NCBI GenBank assembly: GCA_011046295.1
Contig: DSAV01000226.1
Location: forward strand, 1 to 15,172
From: Deltaproteobacteria bacterium
GTDB taxonomy: Bacteria; Desulfobacterota; Syntrophia; Syntrophales; Smithellaceae
DNA length: 15,172 nucleotides
Direction of reading: 5' to 3'
Both the position numbers and the translations under genes were made by a program. The notes under the pieces were generated by a model that made no database searches, had not been told where the DNA came from, and worked only from the letters and a program-made list of their open reading frames with translations. Shown piece by piece: positions 1 through 7,347 of this stretch. How positions within the stretch are numbered: the stretch's first letter is position 1; each line of letters begins with the position of its first letter.

Positions 1-710
1 CTTATGCAGGATATCCGCGGACTGCAAAGGATGTATGGGATCATCTTTCCATGCCAGAATCAATGTGGGAATTAATGGCGCTTTAAAATTACTTCTTTGC
101 GGCAAATCACTCAGGGCAGAGCCTCTGAGTATATCAGGAAGAATTTTCTCGTTCATTTCCATGATATTTCTCAGGTATTTCTCATTATCGGAGGGTTTTG
201 CGGCGAGCAGCCATTGAGGAAGAAGTGGCCTTTGCCTCATCATCTCGACAAAACGGTTTAGTCCCTTTTCTTTGATAATGCCCGCCGCTGCGTTGTAAAG
301 AACCGCCTGAACTGCTCTTGTTTCCCATATGGTGCTGGGGGTCACGAGCACGAGAGCTTTTATCCTTTCCGGAAACATGACGGCGGCATTTAAAGCGGTC
401 ATGCTGCCCATTGATTGTCCACCGGCGATAAAATGCCTAATCCCCGATATATCCGCTACATCATTCATATCCCTCGCCATGCTTGACCATAGATAATCCC
501 GGGAGTTGTTAGTTCCAAAAGACAGTCCATGCCCCCCCGCGCGTCGTAACGAATAAGTTTCATTTTCTCTGTCATGCATGGAGCATGAAAATAACCGGTA
601 TCATCATCCAAGCTGATGCTGCCCATAAGCCCATGCGCCCAGATGAACGGCGTACCTTCACCGTTTACGCTAATGTTAAAAACTTTGCTTCCTTTTCTTT
701 TCAATGACAT
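1..710 (-). pseudogene. alpha/beta hydrolase, frameshifted and cut by the window edge
   Basis: Alpha/beta-hydrolase-fold enzyme of unknown substrate. The first reading frame starts at 710 (MSLKRKGS), preceded by GAGGG about 10 bases upstream, and carries the oxyanion-hole motif HGLMGS and then YDARG. At 532-538 the minus strand has seven G. In the given frame the protein goes off-family (GGMDCLLELTT) and stops at 465. Reading on from 531 with five or eight G restores HGLSFGTNNSRDYLW, then the nucleophile elbow GGQSMGS, then ALVLVTPS and the likely catalytic acid region WKDDPIHP, open to base 1. About 236 codons are visible; the catalytic His should lie beyond the window. A good TATAAT at 734-739 with a weak -35 could be its promoter. 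I see a clean single frameshift at a homopolymer: a real pseudogene, a slippage-controlled gene or a sequencing error are all possible. The family is secure; the substrate cannot be told. Confidence 0.85.
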
Positions 711-794
711 TTATCTTTTGCCCTCGAGAGAAAATTATATCTTTTCAGTAATCATCAAAAATATATGATATTGGAAAAATAATATCAATTGTTT

Positions 795-842
795 ATAAAA
801 AAAGCGGCTGCATCTTAAATTATCGTAATGCAACCGCTTCTG
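795..842 (-). terminator. intrinsic terminator of the small exported protein gene
   Basis: On the minus strand a 12-bp stem is formed by AAGCGGTTGCAT (839-828) and ATGCAGCCGCTT (813-802), with one G-U wobble and a 14-base loop, running directly into seven T (803-797). It lies 27 bases after the stop codon of the gene at 866-1153. On the plus strand the stem has a C-A mismatch and no T run, so it acts in one direction only. It should also isolate the hydrolase gene downstream. Confidence 0.85.
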
Positions 843-865
843 AAAACTACTATGAAACCATTATC

Positions 866-1153
866 TTATTTCTTTTTCTTCGTGGCCGGTTTTTTGGCAG
901 TTACTTCTTTTACATCTGTGGCCACCATTTTGTAATCAACCTTTACCCTTGAACCAACTTTGACATTGCCTGTGATATTTGTCCCGGCATTACGTTCGAT
1001 TAACCATTGTGTTTTTCCTCTATCAATAACGATTTTTTCAGCAGTCATCTCCACGATTTCTCCGGTAACGCTACGAGTTCCTTTTGGTCCCTGGGCATAA
1101 GCAACCACGGCAACTAAGAACACCAAACATAATACGATTATTATCTTTTTCAT
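866..1153 (-). CDS. small exported protein of unknown function with lysine-rich tail
   Basis: A 95-residue protein that I do not recognise by name. Residues 1-21 form a typical signal peptide (MKK, then a hydrophobic stretch ending VAYA before Q), so the mature protein is probably periplasmic, about 75 residues long. The mature part alternates short beta-like stretches (VTGEIVEMTAEKIVID, VKVGSRVKVDYK), suggestive of a small OB- or SH3-like barrel, and ends in a very basic tail (KKPATKKKK). The ATG at 1153 is chosen because GGAGGA (1166-1161) sits 7 bases before it; an upstream in-frame TTG at 1159 lies only one base from that site. It stands alone between a long non-coding region and a strong terminator, so it is probably a single-gene transcript. 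Small periplasmic proteins of this layout are common in Desulfobacterota; the function is unknown. Confidence 0.8.
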   Translation of the reverse strand: MKKIIIVLCLVFLVAVVAYAQGPKGTRSVTGEIVEMTAEKIVIDRGKTQWLIERNAGTNITGNVKVGSRVKVDYKMVATDVKEVTAKKPATKKKK

Positions 1154-1203
1154 TAGCAATTCCTCCTATTCGAAATATCGTTGTAAAAACGTTATTTTGG
1201 ATT

Positions 1204-1252
1204 TAAATAGCCAGGTCCCGGGGCTGAAAGATGAGGCTATTTATAAATTGCC
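1204..1252. repeat. two overlapping inverted repeats in the leader of the exported protein
   Basis: TAAATAGCC (1204-1212) and GGCTATTTA (1235-1243) are perfect 9-bp arms around a 22-base loop. The right arm also belongs to a compact palindrome, GGCTATTTATAAATTGCC (1235-1252), perfect except for one central-arm T-T mismatch. The two structures share bases 1235-1243, so only one can form at a time. They lie 51-99 bases before the ATG of the exported protein on the minus strand. They could be an operator or alternative RNA folds; the sequence does not decide. Confidence 0.45.
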
Positions 1253-1320
1253 TATTTTTTAAGAACTACAATGGAAATTGCAGCTAATATTTGTCCTAAA
1301 AAATAAACACTCCGATACAA
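1252..1320 (-). CDS. doubtful 22-codon hydrophobic micro-ORF
   Basis: Possible tiny reading frame starting with TTG at 1320, with AAAGG 9 bases upstream. It encodes a single hydrophobic segment ending in two lysines (YFLGQILAAISIVVLKK). If the six-T run at 1303-1298 had seven T, the frame would join an upstream lysine-containing stretch that follows the strong AAAGGAGGTGA sequence, giving a roughly 29-residue one-span membrane peptide. There is no family evidence, the codon sample is too small to judge, and both the start and the frame are uncertain. It may be chance or a decayed small gene. Confidence 0.15.
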   Translation of the reverse strand: MYRSVYFLGQILAAISIVVLKK

Positions 1321-1544
1321 TATATTTTTCCTTTACTCACCTCCTTTCGCTTGATGATCTGGCCCCTTTTAAGCAGAAGGAAAGAAAACATATAACTGCA
1401 CGTTACAGCTTCAAAACAACTTTTTTACCAAATATGATGCTTATAGATGAAAAGATAAATCACATTCCAAGATTTTAACTCTTCTTGCCTACCGCAATCT
1501 AATATACGCGGCAAGCAACAAACAGCATCTGAGAATGTTTTTAA

Positions 1545-1574
1545 ATTTAAGCAAATTGTCCGATATTTTGTCAA
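1545..1574 (-). promoter_or_regulatory. possible sigma-70 promoter, leftward
   Basis: Minus strand: perfect -35 TTGACA (1574-1569), an 18-base spacer, and TTAAAT (1550-1545), which matches 4 of 6 bases of the -10 consensus. It lies just after the PilR-like gene and points towards the exported protein, which would then have a leader of nearly 400 bases. Confidence 0.35.
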
Positions 1575-1597
1575 GAATTATTTTTACATTTGTTGAG

Positions 1598-2962
1598 TTA
1601 ATCCACGCCCAACTTTTCCATGCGGTAACGCAGAGAATCAAAGGTAATTTTGAGCAATTCGGCTGCCTTTGTTTTGGAACCCTTCGTCTTTTTCAGGGCT
1701 TTCTCGATAATTGCCTTTTCAATTTTTTCCAGCTCAGAGTTTAAGTCTATTCCATTTTCCCCTATGTCCCAGGTGTAAATACTCTCACCGGTGGCCGATT
1801 CCGACGCCAGAACCAGATTTTCCGGCAAAATGATGTTTGAACTTTCCATGGCCACGCCTCGCTCAATTATATTTTCCAGTTCCCGGATATTTCCCGGAAA
1901 CGCGTAATTCATCAGTAACTCCATGGCATATGAAGAAATTGTTCTGATTTCTTTCTTGAATTCCTTCGCGTATTTTTCAATAAAATGATTTGTTAAAAGC
2001 GGAATGTCTTCCTTTCTCTCCCTTAGCGGCGGCATATATATGGGAATAACGTTCAGGCGGAAGTAAAGGTCCTCACGAAATTCCCCTTTTTTTACTTTAT
2101 CCTCGAGATTCTGATTTGTTGCCGATATAATCCTTACATCGACCTTAATGTCATCCGCGCCGCCGATACGGCGAAATGTTTTTTCCTGAACTACACGTAA
2201 AAGTTTTACTTGAAGAACAGCCGGTAATTCTCCGATTTCATCTAAAAATATCGTTCCGCCTTTCGCGGTTTCCAGAAGGCCGGGTTTGTCCGCGTATGCT
2301 CCGGTAAAAGAACCTTTCATGTATCCGAATAACTCGCTTTCCAGCAGGTTTTCCGGTATTCCGCCGCTGTTTATCGCCTGAAAAGGCATTTTCGCTCGTG
2401 AAGAATTTTCGTGAATGGCGCGCGCCACAAGCTCTTTTCCCGTACCGCTTTCTCCCAAAATCAAAATGTTTGCCGGAGTATCAGCTACTTTTTTTATCGT
2501 CGCGAATATTTTAAGTATCTCCCGGCTTTTTCCAACCATACCGAAAAATAATTTTTCTTCTTTGGCGTCTTTCTTCGGCTCCCTCTTATCGCTGACCAGC
2601 CCCTTTTTCAAAAGCGCGCTGCGCACGATTTTTTTGAGCTCGTCAATGCTCGCGCCTTTTTCCAGGTAATCATAGGCGCCTTCTTTCATGGCATTAACCG
2701 CAGTTTCTCCCGAAGCATAGGCGGTTATCAGAATTACCGTCGTTTCCGGTTTTTTGTCTTTTATTTTTTTAAGAAATTCTATGCCGTCTATTTTCGGCAT
2801 TCGTAAATCCGTAATCACCAGGTCAAAGTCTTTTCTGCTGCATAAATTAATCGCCTTCGCCGGGTCTTCCGCGCTGGTCACTTCATATCCTTCTTTGGCC
2901 AGCATGATTTCCATGAATTCCCTCATGCCCTGATCGTCATCTAATACAAGGATTTTCGCCAT
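1598..2962 (-). CDS. pilR: sigma-54-dependent NtrC-family response regulator, PilR-like
   Basis: Cytoplasmic transcription activator of 454 residues with the complete three-part layout. The receiver domain (about 1-118) has acidic D8-D10, the phosphorylated Asp at D52 (VITDLRMP) and the conserved Lys at K102. The AAA+ domain (about 140-375) has Walker A GESGTGKE at 170-177, Walker B LDE around 240-242, and FREDLYFRL near 295. A Fis-type DNA-binding helix-turn-helix lies at about 410-454. The sigma-54 contact loop reads GSFTGA (217-222) instead of the usual GAFTGA. It follows the histidine kinase gene with 23 bases between them, and AGGAAG lies just before its ATG, so the two are an operon and a cognate pair. 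The PilR assignment rests on receiver resemblance to PilR proteins and on the PilS-type kinase. Its expected targets are sigma-54 promoters of type IV pilus genes, none of which lie here. Another NtrC-family role cannot be excluded. Confidence 0.93.
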   Translation of the reverse strand: MAKILVLDDDQGMREFMEIMLAKEGYEVTSAEDPAKAINLCSRKDFDLVITDLRMPKIDGIEFLKKIKDKKPETTVILITAYASGETAVNAMKEGAYDYLEKGASIDELKKIVRSALLKKGLVSDKREPKKDAKEEKLFFGMVGKSREILKIFATIKKVADTPANILILGESGTGKELVARAIHENSSRAKMPFQAINSGGIPENLLESELFGYMKGSFTGAYADKPGLLETAKGGTIFLDEIGELPAVLQVKLLRVVQEKTFRRIGGADDIKVDVRIISATNQNLEDKVKKGEFREDLYFRLNVIPIYMPPLRERKEDIPLLTNHFIEKYAKEFKKEIRTISSYAMELLMNYAFPGNIRELENIIERGVAMESSNIILPENLVLASESATGESIYTWDIGENGIDLNSELEKIEKAIIEKALKKTKGSKTKAAELLKITFDSLRYRMEKLGVD

Positions 2963-2985
2963 TGCTTCCTACCTAATTTATTATT

Positions 2986-4659
2986 TCATGTGTTTACCGG
3001 CAATACCTTCTCTATATTTACCGGTAACCACACGATACAATTCGTGCCCACATTGACAGAGCTGTCGATTCTTACTTTTCCGCCATAACCATCAACAATA
3101 CGACCTACAATCGTCAGGCCCAGGCCGGTGCCTTTATCTTTATTGGTGTAAAACGGCTCAAATACTCGCGCCAGATTATTTGTTTCAATTCCGCAACCTG
3201 TATCGCCGATTTTGATTACCACATATTCTCTGCCGTCTTCCATTTTTTCCATTGATGCTTCAATCTTTAAAGTACCGCCTTGTGGCATTGCCTGAAGGGC
3301 ATTGATAATGAGATTATTGGCAATCTGTCTCACCTGTTGCCTGCCGGCGAACGTTTTTGCTTTTTTGGAATATTTTTTGTTTATATTAATATTTTCCGGA
3401 AAATTCATTGAGACTCTGATGCTTTCGATGACTTCGTCTATTACATTTTCAATATCGACCGATTCTGGAGATACGGGAATCGGACGTGCCAGTAAAAGAA
3501 AATCACTCACAAATCTGTCTAACTGATTTTTACCGCGTAAAATTATCTGCATCAGTCGCCTGTCCGTTTCATCCAGTTTAAGCCCTTGTCTGAGCAGCTC
3601 TATGGAACCCGTTATTGAAGCAAGAGGATTTCTCATTTCATGGGCAAGCCCGGCGGCCATTTCGCCGATTAAAGCCAGCCTCTTGCTTTTTTCCAGATTT
3701 TCCTCCATGAGTTTTATCTCCGTAATATCCTGGAAAACCAAAATTTTGCCGATTTGCTTTTCGTTTTTATCCTTGAGAATCGAAATCGCGCAGCCTAAAT
3801 GAATTTCTCTGCCCTTCGGTGTTCTTATCATTGCTTCGACGCGGCTTTTAATTTGAGCTGGTTTATTTTGTTGAGAAAAAAAATCCCTGAACTGGGGAAA
3901 TATTTCCTCAATCGGTTTATTTTCTATCTCGCGCAGTTCAAAACCGGTTATTTCCTGCGCTGCCCTGTTAAAAGTTTTTATCCGGTTTTGCATATCAATT
4001 GTCATTACGCCCGTGTCCACCGATTCGATAATAGAGCGGAAAAGCAAATCAAGCTGCGCGAATTCCGTTTCTTTTTCTTCCAGCAGATGTCTTGTTTTTC
4101 TTTCCTGCTCGACGGCAAAACTAGCCAGAAAAGCGATGGTGTAAAAAGAAATGATGTGCAGGAATATACGTAAAAAAAGATCTCCCTCCGAAACATGGTA
4201 CGCCGCTTGCGAATCAAATAAAAAAGGAGGAATTATATTGTAATATTCAAGGTCAAGCAAAAGGCCATATGCTATGGCACAAGCTGAGGCGACAATCAGC
4301 CCTACTTTACGTCCGATAAAAATTACCGAATAAATTATAATGAGCGTGTACAGAAGCGAGTAATTGCTCTGAACACTGCCTGAAAAGTAAACTAAAATAG
4401 TAATCAGAACAATATCAACATATAGCTGTAGATAAACATTAAAACGGATATCTTTTACTAGTTTGAGGAGAAACGCATAGGCAATCGAAATTATATAAGT
4501 AACACCGATAACGCCATAAAAAAAATAAATGGCGCTTTGGGAAACGGTGAAATCCTGCTTCTTGATATCCATATAAATCGCAATTGCGAGAAGCAAGGAG
4601 ATTACGACAACCCGATAAATTATCAGAAGAAGCAGACGTTTTCTTTCTTTTTCGTACAT
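2986..4659 (-). CDS. pilS: membrane sensor histidine kinase, PilS-like
   Basis: Inner-membrane sensor kinase of 557 residues that phosphorylates the regulator encoded next to it. Residues about 10-185 contain about six hydrophobic membrane segments with short loops, the hallmark of PilS-type kinases, which lack a large periplasmic sensor. A PAS domain follows (about 203-315, with TGVMTIDMQNRI and FQDITEIK). The dimerisation/phosphoacceptor domain has H340 in HEMRNP. The ATP-binding domain has the N box at 449-459 (NLIINALQAMP), G1 DTGCG near 486-490 and G2 GTGLGL at 510-515, so it should be fully active. The start at 4659 has only a weak ribosome-binding sequence. The gene is divergent from comEC with a 118-base gap that also carries the comEC promoters. 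In PilS of Pseudomonas and Myxococcus the signal is pilin in the membrane; whether that holds here is inference. Confidence 0.92.
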   Translation of the reverse strand: MYEKERKRLLLLIIYRVVVISLLLAIAIYMDIKKQDFTVSQSAIYFFYGVIGVTYIISIAYAFLLKLVKDIRFNVYLQLYVDIVLITILVYFSGSVQSNYSLLYTLIIIYSVIFIGRKVGLIVASACAIAYGLLLDLEYYNIIPPFLFDSQAAYHVSEGDLFLRIFLHIISFYTIAFLASFAVEQERKTRHLLEEKETEFAQLDLLFRSIIESVDTGVMTIDMQNRIKTFNRAAQEITGFELREIENKPIEEIFPQFRDFFSQQNKPAQIKSRVEAMIRTPKGREIHLGCAISILKDKNEKQIGKILVFQDITEIKLMEENLEKSKRLALIGEMAAGLAHEMRNPLASITGSIELLRQGLKLDETDRRLMQIILRGKNQLDRFVSDFLLLARPIPVSPESVDIENVIDEVIESIRVSMNFPENININKKYSKKAKTFAGRQQVRQIANNLIINALQAMPQGGTLKIEASMEKMEDGREYVVIKIGDTGCGIETNNLARVFEPFYTNKDKGTGLGLTIVGRIVDGYGGKVRIDSSVNVGTNCIVWLPVNIEKVLPVNT

Positions 4660-4669
4660 CAGTCTATCT

Positions 4670-4698
4670 TTGACATAATTTGGTTTATTTTTTAAAAT
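4670..4698 (+). promoter_or_regulatory. sigma-70 promoter for comEC (upstream)
   Basis: Perfect -35 TTGACA (4670-4675), an optimal 17-base spacer, and -10 TAAAAT (4693-4698, five of six consensus bases). The predicted start near 4705 gives a leader of about 70 bases. Confidence 0.55.
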
Positions 4699-4719
4699 AT
4701 TACCACATCATGATATAAT
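4691..4719 (+). promoter_or_regulatory. extended -10 promoter for comEC (downstream)
   Basis: Perfect extended -10 TGATATAAT (4711-4719) with a weak -35 TTTAAA (4691-4696) at 17 bases. It overlaps the -10 of the upstream promoter, so the two cannot be occupied at once. Confidence 0.45.
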
Positions 4720-4777
4720 ATTTAACAACTTTTCACTGATAAAAATTGAATTATCTTATTAAAGGCCCTGCGATATT

Positions 4778-7267
4778 ATGCCCAGAATGTTGTTTTTTCT
4801 TCTTTTTGCTCTTATTTCCGGCATTATTTCCGGCTACTATTTTACATTTCCGTACTTTGGTTATATTTTATCAGCTTTGGTCCTCTTCTTGCTACCGGCA
4901 ATATTTTGGTCATTTATTAAAAAATTTAACCTATTAAGCCTTACTCTCGTTATTTTTCTGATATTCTTTGTTGGCTTTTTGAATATTGAGAAAACTCAGT
5001 ATCTAATTAGCAAAGACAATCATATTATTCATTACGTTAACTCAGGTAAACACGTATGGGAAGGTGTCGTTGTTGACAATCCCGTTTTTGAGACAGACAG
5101 AACCGTACTTATTGTACGATGCATAAGGATTGTTGATCGCGACTCTTATATCCGGGTTTACGGTAATATCAGGCTGGTAGCCCCGCCTGACATCAAATTC
5201 GAGTATGGCGATTTCATACGTTTTCATTCTTCCATAAAAAAAATGAGCAGTTTTCAAAATCCAGGCGGGTTCAATTACGAACGTTACATGAATCTAAAAA
5301 ATATTTACGCATCCGGTTTTGTATCTGACGATTCACAAATTATTATTTTGAGAAATAATGCCGCCGGCACCGCAAAAGCAAAACTGGAAAAATACCGCAT
5401 AAATCTGAAAAAGCTGATTTATGAAAATACCACTTCGCCGCAAAGAGAGATCATCGAGGCAATGATTCTCGGCAACAAAAGAAATATCCCTTCTGACATA
5501 AGAGAGCTTTTCAACAAGACCGGCGCTGCCCATCTTTTGGCTATTTCAGGGCTTCATGTGGGAATGGTCGCTGTCGCGGCCTTTTTCCTTTTTTCTTTCC
5601 TTCTTAAACGCTCTGAATATTTATTGACCCGGTTTAATGTCGTCAAAATCGCTTCAGCCGGAGCTTTTATTTTTGTGCTAATCTACGCCTTTATCGCCGG
5701 TATGGGGATTACAGTTTTCCGGGCAACTCTCATGGCCTTGGCCTTCCTCATCGCGCTTATCTTTTCCAGACATAAAGACATTTATAATATCCTTGCTGTA
5801 ACCGCACTGTTTATATTGATATTCTGGCCGGAAGCTCTTTTTGATGTCTCTTTTCAGCTTTCTTTCAGTGCAGTATTATCAATTGTTTATTTTATCCCCC
5901 GCTTAAGCATAAATGATTATTCATTATTTGCATCATGGCCCAAATGGATACAAACCATAATCAAGAAAATTTACTCTTTAATTATCGTCTGTATCGCGGC
6001 AACAATCGGCACAATGCCTTTAATTGTCTTTTATTTTAACCGGGCATCCTCAATCGCGGTTTTGGCTAATTTGGTAGCAGTCCCCCTGTTGGGCGCGATT
6101 GCCCTGCCCCTCTCCTTGGTTTTTATAATCACTTCGTCATTCTCTCCGGCAATCGGCGGCTTTTTTGTAAAATCGGCCGCTCTTTTTATACAAATGACAA
6201 TTGCTTATATTGACAAACTATCATCTTTGCCCTGGTCATCTTTCACCTTTACCCGACCAACATTTCCTGAAATTATTGCTTTTTATATTTTTATAATTTT
6301 TTTAGCTCAATTACTCGACCTGCGGAAAAACAAAAAAACGCCGCGAAAAAACTTCTTTCAGAAGAATCCGCTACTAATAAAAAGCATACTGATAGCTTCC
6401 CTTTTGTTTTTAGTCTTTAATTTTACCTTTATGATTGCCCGAGACAGGCTATCAACAGACCTGAGAATTACGGCAATAGACGTTGGGCAAGGTTCTTCCG
6501 TTCTAGTTCGTCTTCCCAAGGGCAAGAATATCCTTATTGATGGCGGAGGATTTCCTAAAAGTTCCTTTGACATGGGTAAATCAGTTATCGCCCCGTTTTT
6601 GTATGCTCAAAGAATAAATACTATACATACCGTTGTTCTTACCCACCCCCATCCTGACCATCTTCAGGGTCTTATCTATATAACGGAAAACTTCAATGTG
6701 AAGGAAGTCTGGTCTTCCGGGCAACGTTCATACGATGAAATGTACAGACAATGGGAGGAAATAGTCAAACAAAAAAAAATAAGAATGAATTATTTATCGG
6801 CGCAATCATCTCCTATGGAAATCAACGGGGTGCGGATAAATATTTTGTGGCCATTAAACACTCTAGAACATGACACAAGTTATCTCACAAAAGATGATTA
6901 TAATGAAACTTCTCTGGTCATGCAGATACAATATGGCCGAATCGGTTTTCTTCTTCCTGCAGACGTTTCCTGCGACGTGGAAAATAAATTAATTGAATCA
7001 AATCGCAACATTCAAAGTGACGTGCTGTTTGCCGGTCATCACGGCTCACGCTATTCCAGCTGCAGCAATTTTATTGAAAAAGTCGGCTGCCGCTGGGTCA
7101 TCTTCAGCGCGGGCAGAGATAACGTGTTCCGCCACCCGCACAAAGAAACTTTAGGCAGGTTCACTGATTTTCAGGTCAAAATTCTGCGTACGGATGAATC
7201 CGGGGCGATAAAAATATCTACGGACGGCACAAATTTGTACATAAAACCATACATAAAAACCAAATAA
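4778..7267 (+). CDS. comEC: ComEC/Rec2 DNA-uptake channel protein
   Basis: Polytopic inner-membrane protein of 829 residues that passes one strand of captured DNA into the cytoplasm during natural transformation. It has the full family layout: N-terminal membrane segments (about 5-68), a soluble OB-fold region (about 90-195), the multi-span competence domain (about 225-520) with the conserved AISGLHVGM at 255-263, and a C-terminal metallo-beta-lactamase-like domain (about 560-825). That domain starts at AIDVGQGSS and keeps the metal motif HPHPDH (623-628), then LLPAD near 726 and AGHHGS at 752-757. With the metal ligands present, a nuclease role in degrading the non-transported strand is plausible, as proposed for the family. 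The ATG at 4778 is chosen because the first membrane segment follows at once; its ribosome-binding site (AAAGG, 12 bases away) is poor. The comEA-type DNA receptor is not in the window. Confidence 0.96.
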   Translation: MPRMLFFLLFALISGIISGYYFTFPYFGYILSALVLFLLPAIFWSFIKKFNLLSLTLVIFLIFFVGFLNIEKTQYLISKDNHIIHYVNSGKHVWEGVVVDNPVFETDRTVLIVRCIRIVDRDSYIRVYGNIRLVAPPDIKFEYGDFIRFHSSIKKMSSFQNPGGFNYERYMNLKNIYASGFVSDDSQIIILRNNAAGTAKAKLEKYRINLKKLIYENTTSPQREIIEAMILGNKRNIPSDIRELFNKTGAAHLLAISGLHVGMVAVAAFFLFSFLLKRSEYLLTRFNVVKIASAGAFIFVLIYAFIAGMGITVFRATLMALAFLIALIFSRHKDIYNILAVTALFILIFWPEALFDVSFQLSFSAVLSIVYFIPRLSINDYSLFASWPKWIQTIIKKIYSLIIVCIAATIGTMPLIVFYFNRASSIAVLANLVAVPLLGAIALPLSLVFIITSSFSPAIGGFFVKSAALFIQMTIAYIDKLSSLPWSSFTFTRPTFPEIIAFYIFIIFLAQLLDLRKNKKTPRKNFFQKNPLLIKSILIASLLFLVFNFTFMIARDRLSTDLRITAIDVGQGSSVLVRLPKGKNILIDGGGFPKSSFDMGKSVIAPFLYAQRINTIHTVVLTHPHPDHLQGLIYITENFNVKEVWSSGQRSYDEMYRQWEEIVKQKKIRMNYLSAQSSPMEINGVRINILWPLNTLEHDTSYLTKDDYNETSLVMQIQYGRIGFLLPADVSCDVENKLIESNRNIQSDVLFAGHHGSRYSSCSNFIEKVGCRWVIFSAGRDNVFRHPHKETLGRFTDFQVKILRTDESGAIKISTDGTNLYIKPYIKTK

Positions 7268-7294
7268 ATATCTGCTGTTTAATCATTTTTCCCA

Positions 7295-7323
7295 TTGCGA
7301 ACCTCTATGCTGTATGCTATAAA
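7295..7323 (+). promoter_or_regulatory. sigma-70 promoter for the hisS operon
   Basis: TTGCGA (7295-7300, four of six -35 bases), a 17-base spacer, and extended -10 TGCTATAAA (7315-7323). The predicted start near 7330 leaves a leader of only about 18 bases, so no T-box or attenuator fits between promoter and hisS. Confidence 0.55.
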
Positions 7324-7347
7324 TTCGCGCTAATTCGGTCATAATTT

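Larger units (their letters stand above)
1154..1597. other. non-coding region upstream of the small exported protein
   Basis: About 440 bases without a convincing gene. On the minus strand it holds, in transcription order: a possible sigma-70 promoter (1574-1545); a hairpin-forming stretch at about 1518-1476 (CTTGCCGC against GCGG...CAAG with a bulge) without a T run; an unusually good ribosome-binding sequence AAAGGAGGTGA (1347-1337) with no properly spaced start codon; a possible 22-codon reading frame (1320-1252); two overlapping inverted repeats (1252-1204); and the ribosome-binding site of the exported protein. I do not recognise a riboswitch or known RNA family. The 66-codon plus-strand frame at 1278-1478 has no ribosome-binding site and no family resemblance. 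Confidence 0.6.
4660..4777. promoter_or_regulatory. divergent promoter region between the PilS-like kinase and comEC
   Basis: A very AT-rich 118-base spacer that must drive both genes. Two overlapping rightward promoters are readable (given separately). For the leftward kinase gene no strong promoter is seen; the best candidate is a TGGTAATAT extended -10-like sequence (4703-4695), which overlaps the rightward -10 region. Transcription in the two directions may therefore compete. Confidence 0.5.

Noticed and set aside
1154..1159. TTG start two codons upstream for the exported protein
   Set aside because: It is only one base from the GGAGGA ribosome-binding site, whereas the ATG at 1153 has ideal 7-base spacing.
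1235..1260. Plus-strand intrinsic terminator (palindrome followed by TATTTTTT)
   Set aside because: The stem is very AT-rich with a mismatch, and there is no plus-strand gene upstream for it to end.
1416..1429. Sigma-54-type promoter (GG then TTGT) on the minus strand near the PilR-like gene
   Set aside because: The -24 GG is followed at the right distance by GT, not the near-invariant GC of the -12 element, and the rest of the match is poor.
1278..1478. 66-codon plus-strand reading frame in the non-coding region
   Set aside because: No ribosome-binding site, no recognisable domain, low-complexity composition, and it is opposite to the leader signals on the minus strand.
1476..1518. Possible tRNA or small RNA in the hairpin-rich stretch on the minus strand
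   Set aside because: No T-loop or acceptor-stem pattern is present, the stem is bulged, and no T run follows it.
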